A stretch of 64,000 nucleotides of DNA from Candidatus Saccharimonadota bacterium (GTDB lineage: Bacteria; Patescibacteriota; Saccharimonadia; Saccharimonadales; Saccharimonadaceae). The DNA is taken from the NCBI GenBank assembly GCA_015999875.1, contig JAECRG010000001.1, positions 421,330 to 485,329 on the forward strand, written 5' to 3'. The notes under the pieces were generated by a model. It was not told the origin of the DNA, ran no database searches, and saw only the letters and a program-made list of their open reading frames with translations. Position 1 is the first letter of the stretch, and each line of letters begins with the position of its first letter. This document shows positions 1-8,259 of the stretch, one piece after another. The position numbers were made by a program, and so were the translations under genes.

Positions 1-251
1 TACGAAGTGAGTGGTTTACTTATGGAGCCTATCGGCATAATGTTATCAGCCTTCAAATTACCATATGACTTAGATGGCTTTAGTACACCATCTTGAATAA
101 CAGTCATCTCTATGCCAGGAATCTTAGATTGTTCAACCGCTTCATTGACATAGATATTAATTTTATCCTTGGTCGATGCATGTGCAAACGTGCCCCCTCC
201 TAAAACTGCCGACAGTGAGACGATCGCTATCAATAAATACTTAGTACGCAT
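1..251 (-). CDS. Serine hydrolase, beta-lactamase/transpeptidase-like (N-terminal part)
   Basis: Only the first 83 codons lie in the window; the gene runs off the left edge. The start ATG is at 251. Residues 1-25 form a signal peptide (MRTKYLLIAIVS, hydrophobic core, then AHA). It is followed by INIYVNEAVEQSKIPGIEMT and IQDGV, the usual opening of class C beta-lactamase/DD-peptidase-like hydrolases (PF00144). The SxxK nucleophile motif appears as GSISKP just before the edge. This family acts outside the membrane on peptidoglycan peptides, D-amino-acid esters or other substrates; the substrate cannot be told from this fragment. Family assignment is fairly sure, function is not. Confidence 0.7.
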   Translation of the reverse strand, partial: MRTKYLLIAIVSLSAVLGGGTFAHASTKDKINIYVNEAVEQSKIPGIEMTVIQDGVLKPSKSYGNLKADNIMPIGSISKPLTS

Positions 252-323
252 TAAGCATAAGCATACCAGTTTACTTAAGGATGAGCCAACTCTAATACAG
301 ACTCTTTGCATGGCAAATTGATT

Positions 324-351
324 TTCTTATTTCAGATATAACACCGTACCA
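324..351 (+). repeat. 28-nt intergenic repeat, copy A
   Basis: One of four 28-nt intergenic copies (324-351, 892-919, 1334-1361, 6023-6050). The shared skeleton is TTCTAATTTC, then an A/T-rich stretch (ATATAA), then CCGTACCA. This copy has TTCTTATTTC and ATAACACCGTACCA and lies upstream of the NUDIX gene at 412. Confidence 0.6.
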
Positions 352-411
352 TAATACTTATGCTTAAATAGACTTTACTTGAAGTCTATTTATTTTGATA
401 TGATTGATAAT

Positions 412-897
412 ATGACAAATACGACTACCTGTCTCGATATCGAAGGAAATAAATACGAAATTGCAACTTCAGAACTTCAATGGCGCCCAGCCACCTATGG
501 TATTGTCATAAAAAACAATAAGGTATTGATGTCAAAACAATTTGACGATAAATATACCCTACCTGGCGGAGGCGTGAATCTAGGTGAAGACTTAAAGACT
601 GCGGTTGTGCGTGAAGTAAAAGAAGAGACAGGCCTAGACGTCAACGACCCTAGGGTAGTAGGCGTTGAGAATAGCTTCTTTCATGCGGCTCATGGAAGCA
701 AAGAATCATATCACAGTGTGTTGATATATTACTCATGTATACTCCAGGGCGGCGAACTATCAACGGATGGATTTGACGAAGAAGAAAGGAGGCATGCGGA
801 AATTGCCGAGTGGATACCAATAAGCACAATCGACAACCTAAAGATAGCGAGCACTGTTGACTTTAGGCCCTACATTAGGCACGCAGCACAGTTCTAA
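412..897 (+). CDS. NUDIX hydrolase
   Basis: A 161-residue NUDIX hydrolase. The complete NUDIX box starts at the GGG in LPGGGVNLGED and ends with REVKEETGL, matching GX5EX7REUXEEXGU. These enzymes cleave nucleoside diphosphates linked to another moiety, using Mg2+ bound by the box glutamates; the substrate is not predictable. I place the start at ATG 412 because a TATGAT hexamer at 399-404 ends 7 nt before it, the leaderless spacing seen throughout this window. TTG 379 and ATG 400 are in-frame alternatives. It is the first of four NUDIX genes in the window. Family assignment is secure. Confidence 0.88.
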   Translation: MTNTTTCLDIEGNKYEIATSELQWRPATYGIVIKNNKVLMSKQFDDKYTLPGGGVNLGEDLKTAVVREVKEETGLDVNDPRVVGVENSFFHAAHGSKESYHSVLIYYSCILQGGELSTDGFDEEERRHAEIAEWIPISTIDNLKIASTVDFRPYIRHAAQF

Positions 898-919
898 TTT
901 CATATATAATACCGTACCA
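892..919 (+). repeat. 28-nt intergenic repeat, copy B
   Basis: This copy begins 6 nt before the end of the NUDIX stop region and is directly followed by a second block, TTTCTATGGCACATCGAAAT (920-940 including the next T), which recurs at 2493-2513. Copy B is therefore the most complete form of a composite repeat of about 49 nt. Confidence 0.6.
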
Positions 920-956
920 TTTCTATGGCACATCGAAATTGCTATACTTATATTAT

Positions 957-1328
957 ATGAATGAAAAATACTACGTTGGCTCATATCGAGAGGACGGGCT
1001 AAACGAGCCTAATCGAGGCTGGATTGTTGGCAAATTCAAAGATACTCTTCCACGCAAAAACAATGACGTCGAAATCAAATACTGGGAGTATGACGTAGGT
1101 CTTACCGATCATCCCACAAAAGAATCAGATATTATCGAGTGTACGTTTATACTCACCGGAAAGACTCGTGCGACCATCGATGATGTAGATGTAATTCTCA
1201 GTGCTGGCGACTATGTAGTAATTCACCCAGGCACAAGAAACAATACAGTTGTTGAGATCCTTGAGCCAACAACCGGGCTGACGATCAAGGCACCTAGTGA
1301 CCCATCAGCAAAGAGAATTATCGCGTAA
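957..1328 (+). CDS. Small cupin-like protein
   Basis: A 123-residue cytosolic protein with no signal peptide. The middle and C-terminal part (TFILTGKTRATIDD, then LSAGDYVVIHPGTRNNT) has the G-rich turns and PG of a single-stranded beta-helix cupin fold, but the classical metal-binding histidines are not complete. I place the start at ATG 957: TATACT at 943-948 ends 8 nt upstream, so the transcript should be leaderless. An upstream in-frame TTG at 939 overlaps that promoter and is unlikely. It sits between a NUDIX hydrolase and a kinase-like protein. A binding or sugar-modifying role is possible but not shown. Confidence 0.6.
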   Translation: MNEKYYVGSYREDGLNEPNRGWIVGKFKDTLPRKNNDVEIKYWEYDVGLTDHPTKESDIIECTFILTGKTRATIDDVDVILSAGDYVVIHPGTRNNTVVEILEPTTGLTIKAPSDPSAKRIIA

Positions 1329-1333
1329 ACTAG

Positions 1334-1361
1334 TTCTAATTTCACATATAACGCCGCACCA
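1334..1361 (+). repeat. 28-nt intergenic repeat, copy C
   Basis: Third copy, starting 6 nt after the stop codon of the cupin-like gene, with TTCTAATTTCACATATAAC followed by GCCGCACCA. It lies before the terminator at 1383. Confidence 0.6.
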
Positions 1362-1382
1362 AGCCGATATGTTCTGAATCTT

Positions 1383-1404
1383 AGCCTCCAGCTGGAGGCT
1401 TTTT
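1383..1404 (+). terminator. Rho-independent terminator
   Basis: AGCCTCC and GGAGGCT form a perfect 7-bp stem around AGCT, followed by five T. It ends the cupin-like transcript and sits just before the -10 box (1407-1412) of the next gene. Confidence 0.8.
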
Positions 1405-1418
1405 GCTATCATAGAGAT

Positions 1419-2420
1419 ATGCCAGAACGAATAGACACAACTACTACGCACAAAGCGAACAACTTTATAGCCAAAAGATATGCTGGTAGTCATATCGTTA
1501 TTCATTCTGTTCAAGGCGGGTATTCTCGTAATCGTCGGGCAATCATTGATATTGATGGGAAATCGGTTTTTGCAAAAGAGGTAGATACAGAAGTACTGCC
1601 CGATGAAGGCGCGATCGAGCTTGGCTGGATTAAGAAGGATTACCAATTAGTCAATGAATTTATAAAGCACGGCATCACCATTACTCCTGAATGGGCAGAA
1701 CTTCACTTAAACGGCCATCTACTCCTATTGCCAAGCTATAAAAAAGAAGACGGCTGGGAATGGACTTTGCCAGATGATAAGATCACGAGAACGAAGTACA
1801 TTCAGGCTGTTATTGATGCCACAAAACAGTTAGAAACAACGGAATTACCAGAAGAATTAACAGAAAAACTATCCCTACAGCCATTCTTTCGTGATGAAAT
1901 TGCAAAGTATGAAGGCATAGCACCGCTTCTTGTTGATCCCGAATTAAGAACTCAATTAATAGATAGATACACGAGGTTTCAAGAAAAGAATGATGATCAT
2001 CTTCTACCTATGAATATTCAAATGGTAGAAACGCTACATGATGATGTAGCTCTGAAGCATCTAAAGAAGCAGACGGCTAGGCTCGCTGAGTTACCGAACG
2101 ACTGCCTGAATCACTGCGACGTGCGTAGCGATAATATTGCCTATAATAGACAAGCAGGCGAGGTAAAGTTTGTTGATTGGAACTGGGCTTCCTATGCACC
2201 GGCAAAGTTTGGTGCAACAGAGTTTCTCCTCGATATGGCCCGTAAAGGAGTAGACGTATCGCCCTGGTACGAAGATATGAGCGTAGAATTACTCGCTGCA
2301 ACAGTTGGATATTATATGATTCGTAGCCTAAAGCCACCACTTACTCCTGGAAGTACCTTACGAGAAATGCAGGCAGAGACAGCTGCGGTTGCAAATTATC
2401 TATACAGGCAATTGATGTAG
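1419..2420 (+). CDS. Aminoglycoside phosphotransferase/choline kinase-like protein
   Basis: A 333-residue protein of the APH/choline-kinase superfamily. The catalytic loop reads NHCDVRSDNIAYN (the HxDxxxxN Brenner motif), and the metal-binding DFG equivalent follows as VKFVDWNWASYAP. A GGYSRNRR glycine-rich segment lies near residue 30 and VFAKEV probably supplies the nucleotide-binding lysine. It should phosphorylate a small hydroxylated molecule; the substrate is unknown, and resistance is only one possibility. The start ATG 1419 is 6 nt after TATCAT (1407-1412), a leaderless arrangement. It is convergent with the glycoside hydrolase downstream. Confidence 0.72.
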   Translation: MPERIDTTTTHKANNFIAKRYAGSHIVIHSVQGGYSRNRRAIIDIDGKSVFAKEVDTEVLPDEGAIELGWIKKDYQLVNEFIKHGITITPEWAELHLNGHLLLLPSYKKEDGWEWTLPDDKITRTKYIQAVIDATKQLETTELPEELTEKLSLQPFFRDEIAKYEGIAPLLVDPELRTQLIDRYTRFQEKNDDHLLPMNIQMVETLHDDVALKHLKKQTARLAELPNDCLNHCDVRSDNIAYNRQAGEVKFVDWNWASYAPAKFGATEFLLDMARKGVDVSPWYEDMSVELLAATVGYYMIRSLKPPLTPGSTLREMQAETAAVANYLYRQLM

Positions 2421-2492
2421 GTTGATCTCTCGATAGATTTTAACTACAACTTCACAGTATTTCGCCGTAAACCTGTCCGCTACTGGCTATTC

Positions 2493-2513
2493 TTTCTATG
2501 GCTCGTCGAAATT
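2493..2513 (+). repeat. 21-nt block related to 920-940
   Basis: TTTCTATGGCTCGTCGAAAT plus one T matches the block at 920-940 in 19 of 21 positions. The sequence just before it (TTCACAGTATTTCGCCG) looks like a worn copy of the 28-nt repeat. Confidence 0.45.
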
Positions 2514-2535
2514 ATTTTAGGCATAAATACCCAAC

Positions 2536-4161
2536 TTAACGGCGGAGTCTATAGTTGTGGGCGTAGACACTAATAGGCTTACGAAATAGGTAAAATGCCC
2601 CGACCAAGACAACCGCACCAAAGATCCATAGCCAGCCGCTACTACCCCTAGTAGCAGGTGACCAGCCAGTATTTGGTGCACCTATAGACTGACTCGAGCC
2701 ACCTGCAGATTCCGTATTTGCACCATTGCCGTTCGAAGTATTTCCATCTTCTGCACCAACAGCAGGAACAGTAAAGCTCACCGGTGCACCGGTTGTACTA
2801 TTACCAGCAGCATCGTAGGCAACTACACTATACGTATGTGAGCCTGGCGTGTACTGATCCAAATACACAACATGGCTTACTGTACTTGCGTCAACCGATC
2901 GCACAACTACACCGTCAACTAAGATGTCGATCCGGATCACACCAACGTTATCTGAGACATCAGGCTGTATTCGAAAACCATCCTTTACGGGAAGGGTGTG
3001 GTAGTTGCCAACCACTGGGGGTATCGTATCCTCTATTAACGCCTTTATAGACGTAAACGCTGGTTTACTACTTCCATCGGAGCGCTTTAGCCCGAAATAA
3101 TCTTCCCTGTCAGACGAAGCGCCATTTGGTTGAAAATCATACATAGTATAAAGGAACATTGGACCAACCCAGTCATACGTCTTATGAAGATTAATTGCCT
3201 CCTGGAACATATTCTGCTGCTGTGCTTCAGTGAAAGTGTCTCCGCTGCCACTTGTTGGCGCGCCGTACTCAGTTATCCATATCTTTTTTGAGACATCATT
3301 ATGTGAAGTCATAATCCCTCGAAGACTCGCTTGTGTGATGTTGCCATTATCAAATGAGGTTTCATTCATCTGCTGCCAGGCATTCCATTCATATGGCGCA
3401 GATGGCATCGCAGGAACGCTATAGGGATGAAAGCCTACGGCATCGAATGAGCTTTGGCCACCATTTGCATATATGGCCTCCAGAAACGTACGAGGTGCCA
3501 CAGAGTTTGGTGAATCCGCCGCTGGTGACATACCGCCCGATACGATATTGATTGAACTATTCTGTGCGCGCCCAGCAGACGCCGCAGCCTGTAAAAGTTG
3601 AGTATATCTCACAGGGTTTGGATTTGGGTTCGCAACACTATCTTTCCAGAAATTACTGATATTTGGCTCGTTCCATACCTCGTAATCGAGTACACCCTGA
3701 GGAGCATACCGTTCAACAAGTTTAGAAAAAAATGTCGCATAATCATTCACATTTGCCGGTGCATACTTATCCCCAGCGAAGCCTGTTGGGGCACCGGCAG
3801 GTCGTGCCCACTCTGGAGTTGTATGTGGTAGCAGCAAAATCTGCTTATTGTGCGCTTTTGCAGCTGCAACCGCCTGGTCTAAACTGCTCCAATCATACGA
3901 GGAGCTACTACTCGCCTGAATAGTCGACCAAAAAGCATTTAATCTAACCCAGCCCACACCAACATCATCTGCGTCGCTCATTGATGACTGCATTTGATTT
4001 GCTGTTGATCCAGTCCACGCACCGCCGAAGTCGATACCGTAGCCCCCATGGTTGCGAAATGAAGTATCGCCATCGATTGCGCCGACATGATTAAATGGAA
4101 CAATTCCTACGAGCATCGCACCTATTGCAATTACCGAAAAGAATCTGCCTACAGCCCTCAT
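2536..4161 (-). CDS. Surface-anchored glycoside hydrolase (clan GH-A) with APNTG sorting signal
   Basis: A 541-residue secreted enzyme. A signal peptide (about 1-28) is followed by a TIM-barrel glycoside hydrolase domain (about 35-370). The acid/base glutamate is in LDYEVWNEPN and the likely nucleophile in WITEYGAPTSG, as in GH5/GH39-type enzymes. An Ig-like beta-sandwich follows (about 385-470), then a Gly/Ser/Asn linker, APNTG, a transmembrane helix and a basic end (RLRR), which is the layout of a sortase substrate. The start ATG 4161 has a proper Shine-Dalgarno (AAGGAGA), unlike many neighbours. It is expected to cleave beta-linked glycans at the cell surface, perhaps of the host wall or its capsule. 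The exact GH family is uncertain. Confidence 0.78.
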   Translation of the reverse strand: MRAVGRFFSVIAIGAMLVGIVPFNHVGAIDGDTSFRNHGGYGIDFGGAWTGSTANQMQSSMSDADDVGVGWVRLNAFWSTIQASSSSSYDWSSLDQAVAAAKAHNKQILLLPHTTPEWARPAGAPTGFAGDKYAPANVNDYATFFSKLVERYAPQGVLDYEVWNEPNISNFWKDSVANPNPNPVRYTQLLQAAASAGRAQNSSINIVSGGMSPAADSPNSVAPRTFLEAIYANGGQSSFDAVGFHPYSVPAMPSAPYEWNAWQQMNETSFDNGNITQASLRGIMTSHNDVSKKIWITEYGAPTSGSGDTFTEAQQQNMFQEAINLHKTYDWVGPMFLYTMYDFQPNGASSDREDYFGLKRSDGSSKPAFTSIKALIEDTIPPVVGNYHTLPVKDGFRIQPDVSDNVGVIRIDILVDGVVVRSVDASTVSHVVYLDQYTPGSHTYSVVAYDAAGNSTTGAPVSFTVPAVGAEDGNTSNGNGANTESAGGSSQSIGAPNTGWSPATRGSSGWLWIFGAVVLVGAFYLFRKPISVYAHNYRLRR

Positions 4162-4324
4162 ACCACTCTCCTTTTTTCACTTGTTTGTGTTCACCTGGAC
4201 ATTTTATTCATAACCATAATACACCCACTTCACTGCGCTTTGCAAGTAATTCTCTGTGCTAAGATTGACAATCATCCCACCCCTAGTAAGCAATAGCCTT
4301 ATGAAGTAGAATAAAAAGTAAACT

Positions 4325-4792
4325 ATGAAAAAACAAACAATCAAAGTTACAGAACTAGATCTTAGGATTATTGCATTTTTTAAGCGAACCTTTATACCGA
4401 TAGCACGATTCTCTATTTTTTTGATATTCTTCTGGTTTGGGCTTATTAAAGTTATCGGGCTCAGCCCCGCAAGCCCGCTCGCCGAAGCGCTCACGGCACG
4501 CACCGTTGGCATACAGTACTTTGATTTATTATTCTATGGCCTAGCGCTAATTGAGTGTGTTATCGGTATATTATTCCTATTTCCAAAATTGACCCGTATT
4601 GTTATCCCCTTGCTTCTTTTTCACATGGCGCTAGTATGTTCACCGATACTACTAGTACCCGACATGGTGTGGCAACAGTTCGCAGTGCCAACATTAGAAG
4701 GGCAATATATTATCAAAAATGCGGTCGTCATAGCGGTGGCAATTGGCATTGCCGCCTCCGCCGAACCACTCAAACACACCAGAGCTAGCTAA
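4325..4792 (+). CDS. DoxX/DUF417-like membrane protein
   Basis: A 155-residue integral membrane protein with about four helices. The first helix, ARFSIFLIFFWFGLIKVIGL, followed by SPLAEAL and the late PTLEGQYIIKN, is characteristic of DoxX-like proteins of the YkgB/DUF417 type. Members are small quinone-related or redox-stress membrane proteins, mostly without a defined reaction. The gene is divergent from the glycoside hydrolase. A TAGAAT (4307-4312) lies 12 nt before the start. No charged catalytic motif is visible. Confidence 0.68.
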   Translation: MKKQTIKVTELDLRIIAFFKRTFIPIARFSIFLIFFWFGLIKVIGLSPASPLAEALTARTVGIQYFDLLFYGLALIECVIGILFLFPKLTRIVIPLLLFHMALVCSPILLVPDMVWQQFAVPTLEGQYIIKNAVVIAVAIGIAASAEPLKHTRAS

Positions 4793-4867
4793 CTAAGGTG
4801 ACTCTTATCTCAGGTATAATTCAGTGTCATAGCGCTTTCGCTTTATATATAGTATAGTTGCTGTACT

Positions 4868-4942
4868 ATGAATAACAAAAAGGCCGGTAACAAGCTTCAT
4901 GTTGCACTGGTTATATTATCTGCCATCAAATTAGAAAGCTGA
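4868..4942 (+). CDS. Possible 24-residue leader peptide
   Basis: A short reading frame (MNNKKAGNKLHV to ES) that ends 7 nt before the next gene. A TATAGT-like hexamer lies about 9 nt before its ATG, so it could be a leaderless microprotein or uORF. It has a lysine-rich start and a hydrophobic centre, like the start of a truncated signal anchor. Only position and promoter spacing support it. Confidence 0.2.
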   Translation: MNNKKAGNKLHVALVILSAIKLES

Positions 4943-4949
4943 TTAGAAC

Positions 4950-5543
4950 ATGACTTTAAAGTTAAGTAAAACATTTCGTATATCAGTATGTGTGATCGTA
5001 GTTGCGATTCTAGCCGTGGCAGTACTTTTCGCCACAGGAATAATATCTACTGTCAAGAATACACAAGAATCTGCCAATTCACCTGAATCCGCCAAAGTCG
5101 CCGAAAAGGAACTGTTCTCTTTTATTGACATAGAGGGATGGCGCAAAGGACCAAGCAACGCTACATCAATGGCAGTGTTTGGAAATGATGACCTAACCAA
5201 AGTGAGTCCGTGTTTCATTTCTGTAGAATATAAAAAAGGTACGGTAGACGAAAACAAGAAGCATCTAGATAATCTTGAGACACTGACAGAAACAGGTGAC
5301 TTTGATGTTGAGGAATTGCAAGCCGCTACCTTAGGCATGCAAACAACAAAAGGCAAGGCCACGTATAGCCTGCACCTGCTGCGCCTCAATAGCTCAGGCG
5401 GACAGGATATCATGAGCGGCAACGGGCTTGGATACCTCCAGCTATCAGATGGCTACATAAAAATCACTGCAAACTGCAATACCGCCGAAGAGCTTCCCTC
5501 TACGTTTCCTGCGCTTGAATCAATCAAAATAGACACCTTCTAG
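4950..5543 (+). CDS. Exported protein with N-terminal membrane anchor, unknown function
   Basis: A 197-residue protein. A short basic N-terminus (MTLKLSKTFR) leads into one hydrophobic helix (about 10-34); the rest is hydrophilic and probably extracytoplasmic. Two cysteines (SPCFIS and TANCNT) could form a disulfide. I do not recognise a domain. It resembles the general plan of single-pass CPR proteins such as the one at 44444. A possible 24-codon reading frame precedes it by 7 nt. Confidence 0.6.
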   Translation: MTLKLSKTFRISVCVIVVAILAVAVLFATGIISTVKNTQESANSPESAKVAEKELFSFIDIEGWRKGPSNATSMAVFGNDDLTKVSPCFISVEYKKGTVDENKKHLDNLETLTETGDFDVEELQAATLGMQTTKGKATYSLHLLRLNSSGGQDIMSGNGLGYLQLSDGYIKITANCNTAEELPSTFPALESIKIDTF

Positions 5544-5620
5544 CCTGCATCCGCACCGCATTGATCAAATAGCTAGAGTCTCACATAGAAATGATTTACA
5601 AAGTCGTATATCATACTTGC

Positions 5621-6022
5621 ATGTACCCCAATACTTTCTATCGCGTTTCAGTTAAAGCACTTATACAGGACGAAGAAGGGAGAGTTCTCGTCGTCAAAGA
5701 AGACCAAGACGCATGGAGCCTCCCAGGTGGTGGACTTGAACATGGAGAGGATCCGGTAGATGGCGTGCTACGGGAACTTAGTGAAGAGCTTGGAATAAGG
5801 CATGCAAACGTAAAGTCCATTGCGCGCACGAAGACATTTTATCTTGAAAGTATACAGACATGGTTAATGTGGGTAGTGTATGCCACCGAAATTGACAATG
5901 ATGACTTCACGTATGGCGATGGGGTCACGGCAGCAGCTTTCGTAGACATCACGACGCTTGCCAGCAGTAATAACATCTTTGAGAGAATGGTGTATGAAAC
6001 TGCCAGCAGTAGCACGGTATAA
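5621..6022 (+). CDS. NUDIX hydrolase
   Basis: A 133-residue NUDIX protein with an intact box (GGGLEHGED, then RELSEELGI). The domain begins at FYRVSVKALIQDEEGRVLVV. I prefer ATG 5621 to the in-frame ATG 5591, because the sequence between them contains TATCAT (5609-5614) ending 6 nt before 5621 and the domain does not need the extra ten residues. The likely role is hydrolysis of a nucleotide derivative. It is convergent with the DUF285 protein gene. Substrate unknown. Confidence 0.85.
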   Translation: MYPNTFYRVSVKALIQDEEGRVLVVKEDQDAWSLPGGGLEHGEDPVDGVLRELSEELGIRHANVKSIARTKTFYLESIQTWLMWVVYATEIDNDDFTYGDGVTAAAFVDITTLASSNNIFERMVYETASSSTV

Positions 6023-6050
6023 TTCTAATTTAAATCATACCACTCTACCA
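6023..6050 (+). repeat. 28-nt intergenic repeat, copy D (diverged)
   Basis: Starts at the stop codon edge of the NUDIX gene with TTCTAATTT and ends CTCTACCA. It has exactly the same 28-nt length as copies A-C but a changed centre. The placement just after a stop codon repeats that of copies B and C. Confidence 0.45.
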
Positions 6051-6099
6051 TGTCAGAATAATAATAAAAGCCGCTCTAAGTTAATCTTGCAATCTACAC

Positions 6100-8259
6100 C
6101 TATCTACGAGTTGCGGTATTGTGACGATGAGTGAACCGTCTCCGTACCACCATGCCACCAACACATAGAGCGACAAGGAGCACTGCGAGGAGCAGTAGCC
6201 CTTGGGATTGAGTTGCTAATGCTTGCATCGTTCGAGCAAGTCCTGTGTTTGGTGCGAGTGGCGTTGTGTTTGTCATGGGAGCGCTAGCACCATCAGAGTT
6301 AACTGTCACAATGTACGGACCAAGATCTTGCGTGCCGCCGCCAGGCAAAACAATATGGATGTTGACAGTGTGTTGACCTGATTCGAGGTCAGATGGCAAC
6401 TGACACGACCAGTTACCATTACTGTCAGCCAGTGCCGCACAGGAGATTGGGTCTGAGTGGACAGTCACGATCACAGTAGCACCCGGCTCCGCCGTGCCAC
6501 TAAAATGAGGACGTTTTGGAATCACTGGAACACCAGTCAAAGGTTTGTTTTCGACAATAGCGGTTGGCTCATCAACACCAGGAGTGGTTTGCTGATTAAA
6601 GGTGTAGACGGGAGACCCGTTTACCGAGATGGTGCCTTGAGCGGTGGTATCGAATCCAGAAGGGAGACGGACAAGGGCTTGAGTGAGGGTAATGTCGATC
6701 GCCACACCGTTTTTAGTTAATACATAACATGGCGCATCGTCTGTGACATTATCACCAATAGAGGGATACAGATTACCATAGTTTGCGGTCATCTGAGCAG
6801 CCGTCATACCACCAAATGCACAAAACTTCAGCGGCGATCCATTGAGAGAGACGAGTGAACGAGAAAAAGCCTCTACATACTCACCATTATTCACACCAAC
6901 AAGTCCAATCCCCATCACTTTAAGGACTTTATTATCCTCATCTGTCAAAAACTCCACACCATGGACTTGCTTTTGCGGTAGCGTGTCGTGGCATGACCTG
7001 TCTCCTGTAATCGTCCACTGCGATTCGTCGATGAGTTTTTGACGAGCAGTCTGGGAAGAACAGTACTCAAGATTAGCAGCCCCAAGTTCCAAGCCCGGAA
7101 CAACAGTCTGCGAGGCCCAGCCTGTCAAGGTGGCGTCGTAATTGCCCACCGAGAGACCGGCCCTAGATAGCATATTGCGTATGTATTGCACACTGCCGAT
7201 ATTCCAGTCGGCCAAGCTCCGGTCAAAAGATGCCGCATTACCAAACATATCCGCCATATTAGTCACATGACTTACATCCCACTGCGATATGTCACCGTTA
7301 AAAATGTTATTGTAATAAAACATACCTTGCATATTAGTCACATTACTTACATCCCACTGCGATATGTCACCGTTAAAAGAAGTAGGACCAGCGAACATAT
7401 AGGACATATTAGTCACATGACTTACATCCCACTGCGATATGTCACCGTTAAACACTGTTTCAGATCCTGTGAACATAGAACTCATATTAGTCACATTACT
7501 TACGTCCCACTGCGATATATCACTGTTAAACACACGAGCGTTACCAAACATATAGGACATGTCAGTCACATTACTTACGTCCCACTGCGACAAATCGCTA
7601 GTGAATACAGACGCCCCAGCGAACATGGAGCTCATATTAGTCACATTACTTACGTCCCACTGCGACAAATCACCCTCAAAAGCGCTCGCCCCCCTAAACA
7701 TAAGACTTACATCGGTAACATTGGAGAGATTTGGCTGGTCTGTTGCGTTACTCTTAATATTCTTTGCTCCGTAGAACGCCTGCTTCATGGAGCTCCACAG
7801 GCCAGTCCCCCATTGATCAATACTAATAACTTTTTCAGCATCTGACGCCTCATAATAGGTAAAGATGATGCGCGGAAAATCACCTCGTAGTCTTACCGTG
7901 TACGTTCCTGCCATGCCAAAATCATGAGTAGCATTACCCGTAATTCCTGTTTCTTCAAAAATACCATCGTTGTCCCAATCAACATCATAATTGTATGTCT
8001 CTCCAGAAGATGTCGGGATTGTAATGGATGTCGGGCTTGACCCATCTCCGTTATCTGTCTTCCATGTTGTCACGAAGTTACTTGGATCAGTACCAGGAGC
8101 GAGATTAGGGGCTGCATGGGCTGGGGCTAGAAATAGAAATATACTAGCAATAGATATGAAAAAAGCAAGAATACTCGATACTACAGCAGGAGCATGGGAT
8201 CGGTCTAATCCGATGAGACGCCTCATTCTATAATTAATCGGAGTAACAATGCTTAACAT
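6100..8259 (-). CDS. DUF285 (BspA-like) repeat surface protein with APNTG sorting signal
   Basis: A 719-residue exported protein. The signal peptide (to about 49, APAHA) is followed by a PKD-like beta domain with an Asp-rich loop (DVDWDNDGIF). Six 25-residue DUF285 repeats come next, each with QWDVS, VTNM (VTDM in one) and an MF pair. After them lie a region with CSSQTARQKL, an Ig-like domain with two Cys (SCAALAD, WSCQL), then LAPNTG, one transmembrane helix and RRRF plus a basic tail. DUF285 proteins in mycoplasmas, lactobacilli and others are lipoproteins or wall-anchored adhesins. An adhesive role towards the host cell is inferred. MRRLIGLD downstream is an alternative start. A TATAAT lies about 55 nt upstream. 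Confidence 0.8.
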   Translation of the reverse strand: MLSIVTPINYRMRRLIGLDRSHAPAVVSSILAFFISIASIFLFLAPAHAAPNLAPGTDPSNFVTTWKTDNGDGSSPTSITIPTSSGETYNYDVDWDNDGIFEETGITGNATHDFGMAGTYTVRLRGDFPRIIFTYYEASDAEKVISIDQWGTGLWSSMKQAFYGAKNIKSNATDQPNLSNVTDVSLMFRGASAFEGDLSQWDVSNVTNMSSMFAGASVFTSDLSQWDVSNVTDMSYMFGNARVFNSDISQWDVSNVTNMSSMFTGSETVFNGDISQWDVSHVTNMSYMFAGPTSFNGDISQWDVSNVTNMQGMFYYNNIFNGDISQWDVSHVTNMADMFGNAASFDRSLADWNIGSVQYIRNMLSRAGLSVGNYDATLTGWASQTVVPGLELGAANLEYCSSQTARQKLIDESQWTITGDRSCHDTLPQKQVHGVEFLTDEDNKVLKVMGIGLVGVNNGEYVEAFSRSLVSLNGSPLKFCAFGGMTAAQMTANYGNLYPSIGDNVTDDAPCYVLTKNGVAIDITLTQALVRLPSGFDTTAQGTISVNGSPVYTFNQQTTPGVDEPTAIVENKPLTGVPVIPKRPHFSGTAEPGATVIVTVHSDPISCAALADSNGNWSCQLPSDLESGQHTVNIHIVLPGGGTQDLGPYIVTVNSDGASAPMTNTTPLAPNTGLARTMQALATQSQGLLLLAVLLVALCVGGMVVRRRFTHRHNTATRR
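7230..7700 (-). repeat. Six tandem 75-nt coding repeats (DUF285)
   Basis: On the plus strand the block TCCCACTGCGA recurs beginning near 7276, 7351, 7426, 7504, 7579 and 7654, giving steps of 75, 75, 78, 75 and 75 nt. Each unit encodes D(I/L)SQWDVS followed by VTNM. DNA identity between units is high, so copy number could change by recombination or slippage without breaking frame. Confidence 0.85.

Noticed and set aside
4265-4312. TTGACA (4265-4270) with TAGAAT (4307-4312) as promoter of the DoxX-like gene
   Set aside because: The spacing is 36 nt, far from the 16-18 nt needed.
7230-7700. Regular repeats that could suggest a CRISPR array
   Set aside because: The units are 75 nt, contiguous, in frame and encode DUF285 repeats; there are no spacers and no cas genes.
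7186-7845. A 219-codon open frame on the plus strand across the DUF285 repeats
   Set aside because: It is the antisense shadow of the repeated QWDVS coding units and follows their 75-nt period; no promoter or start signal.
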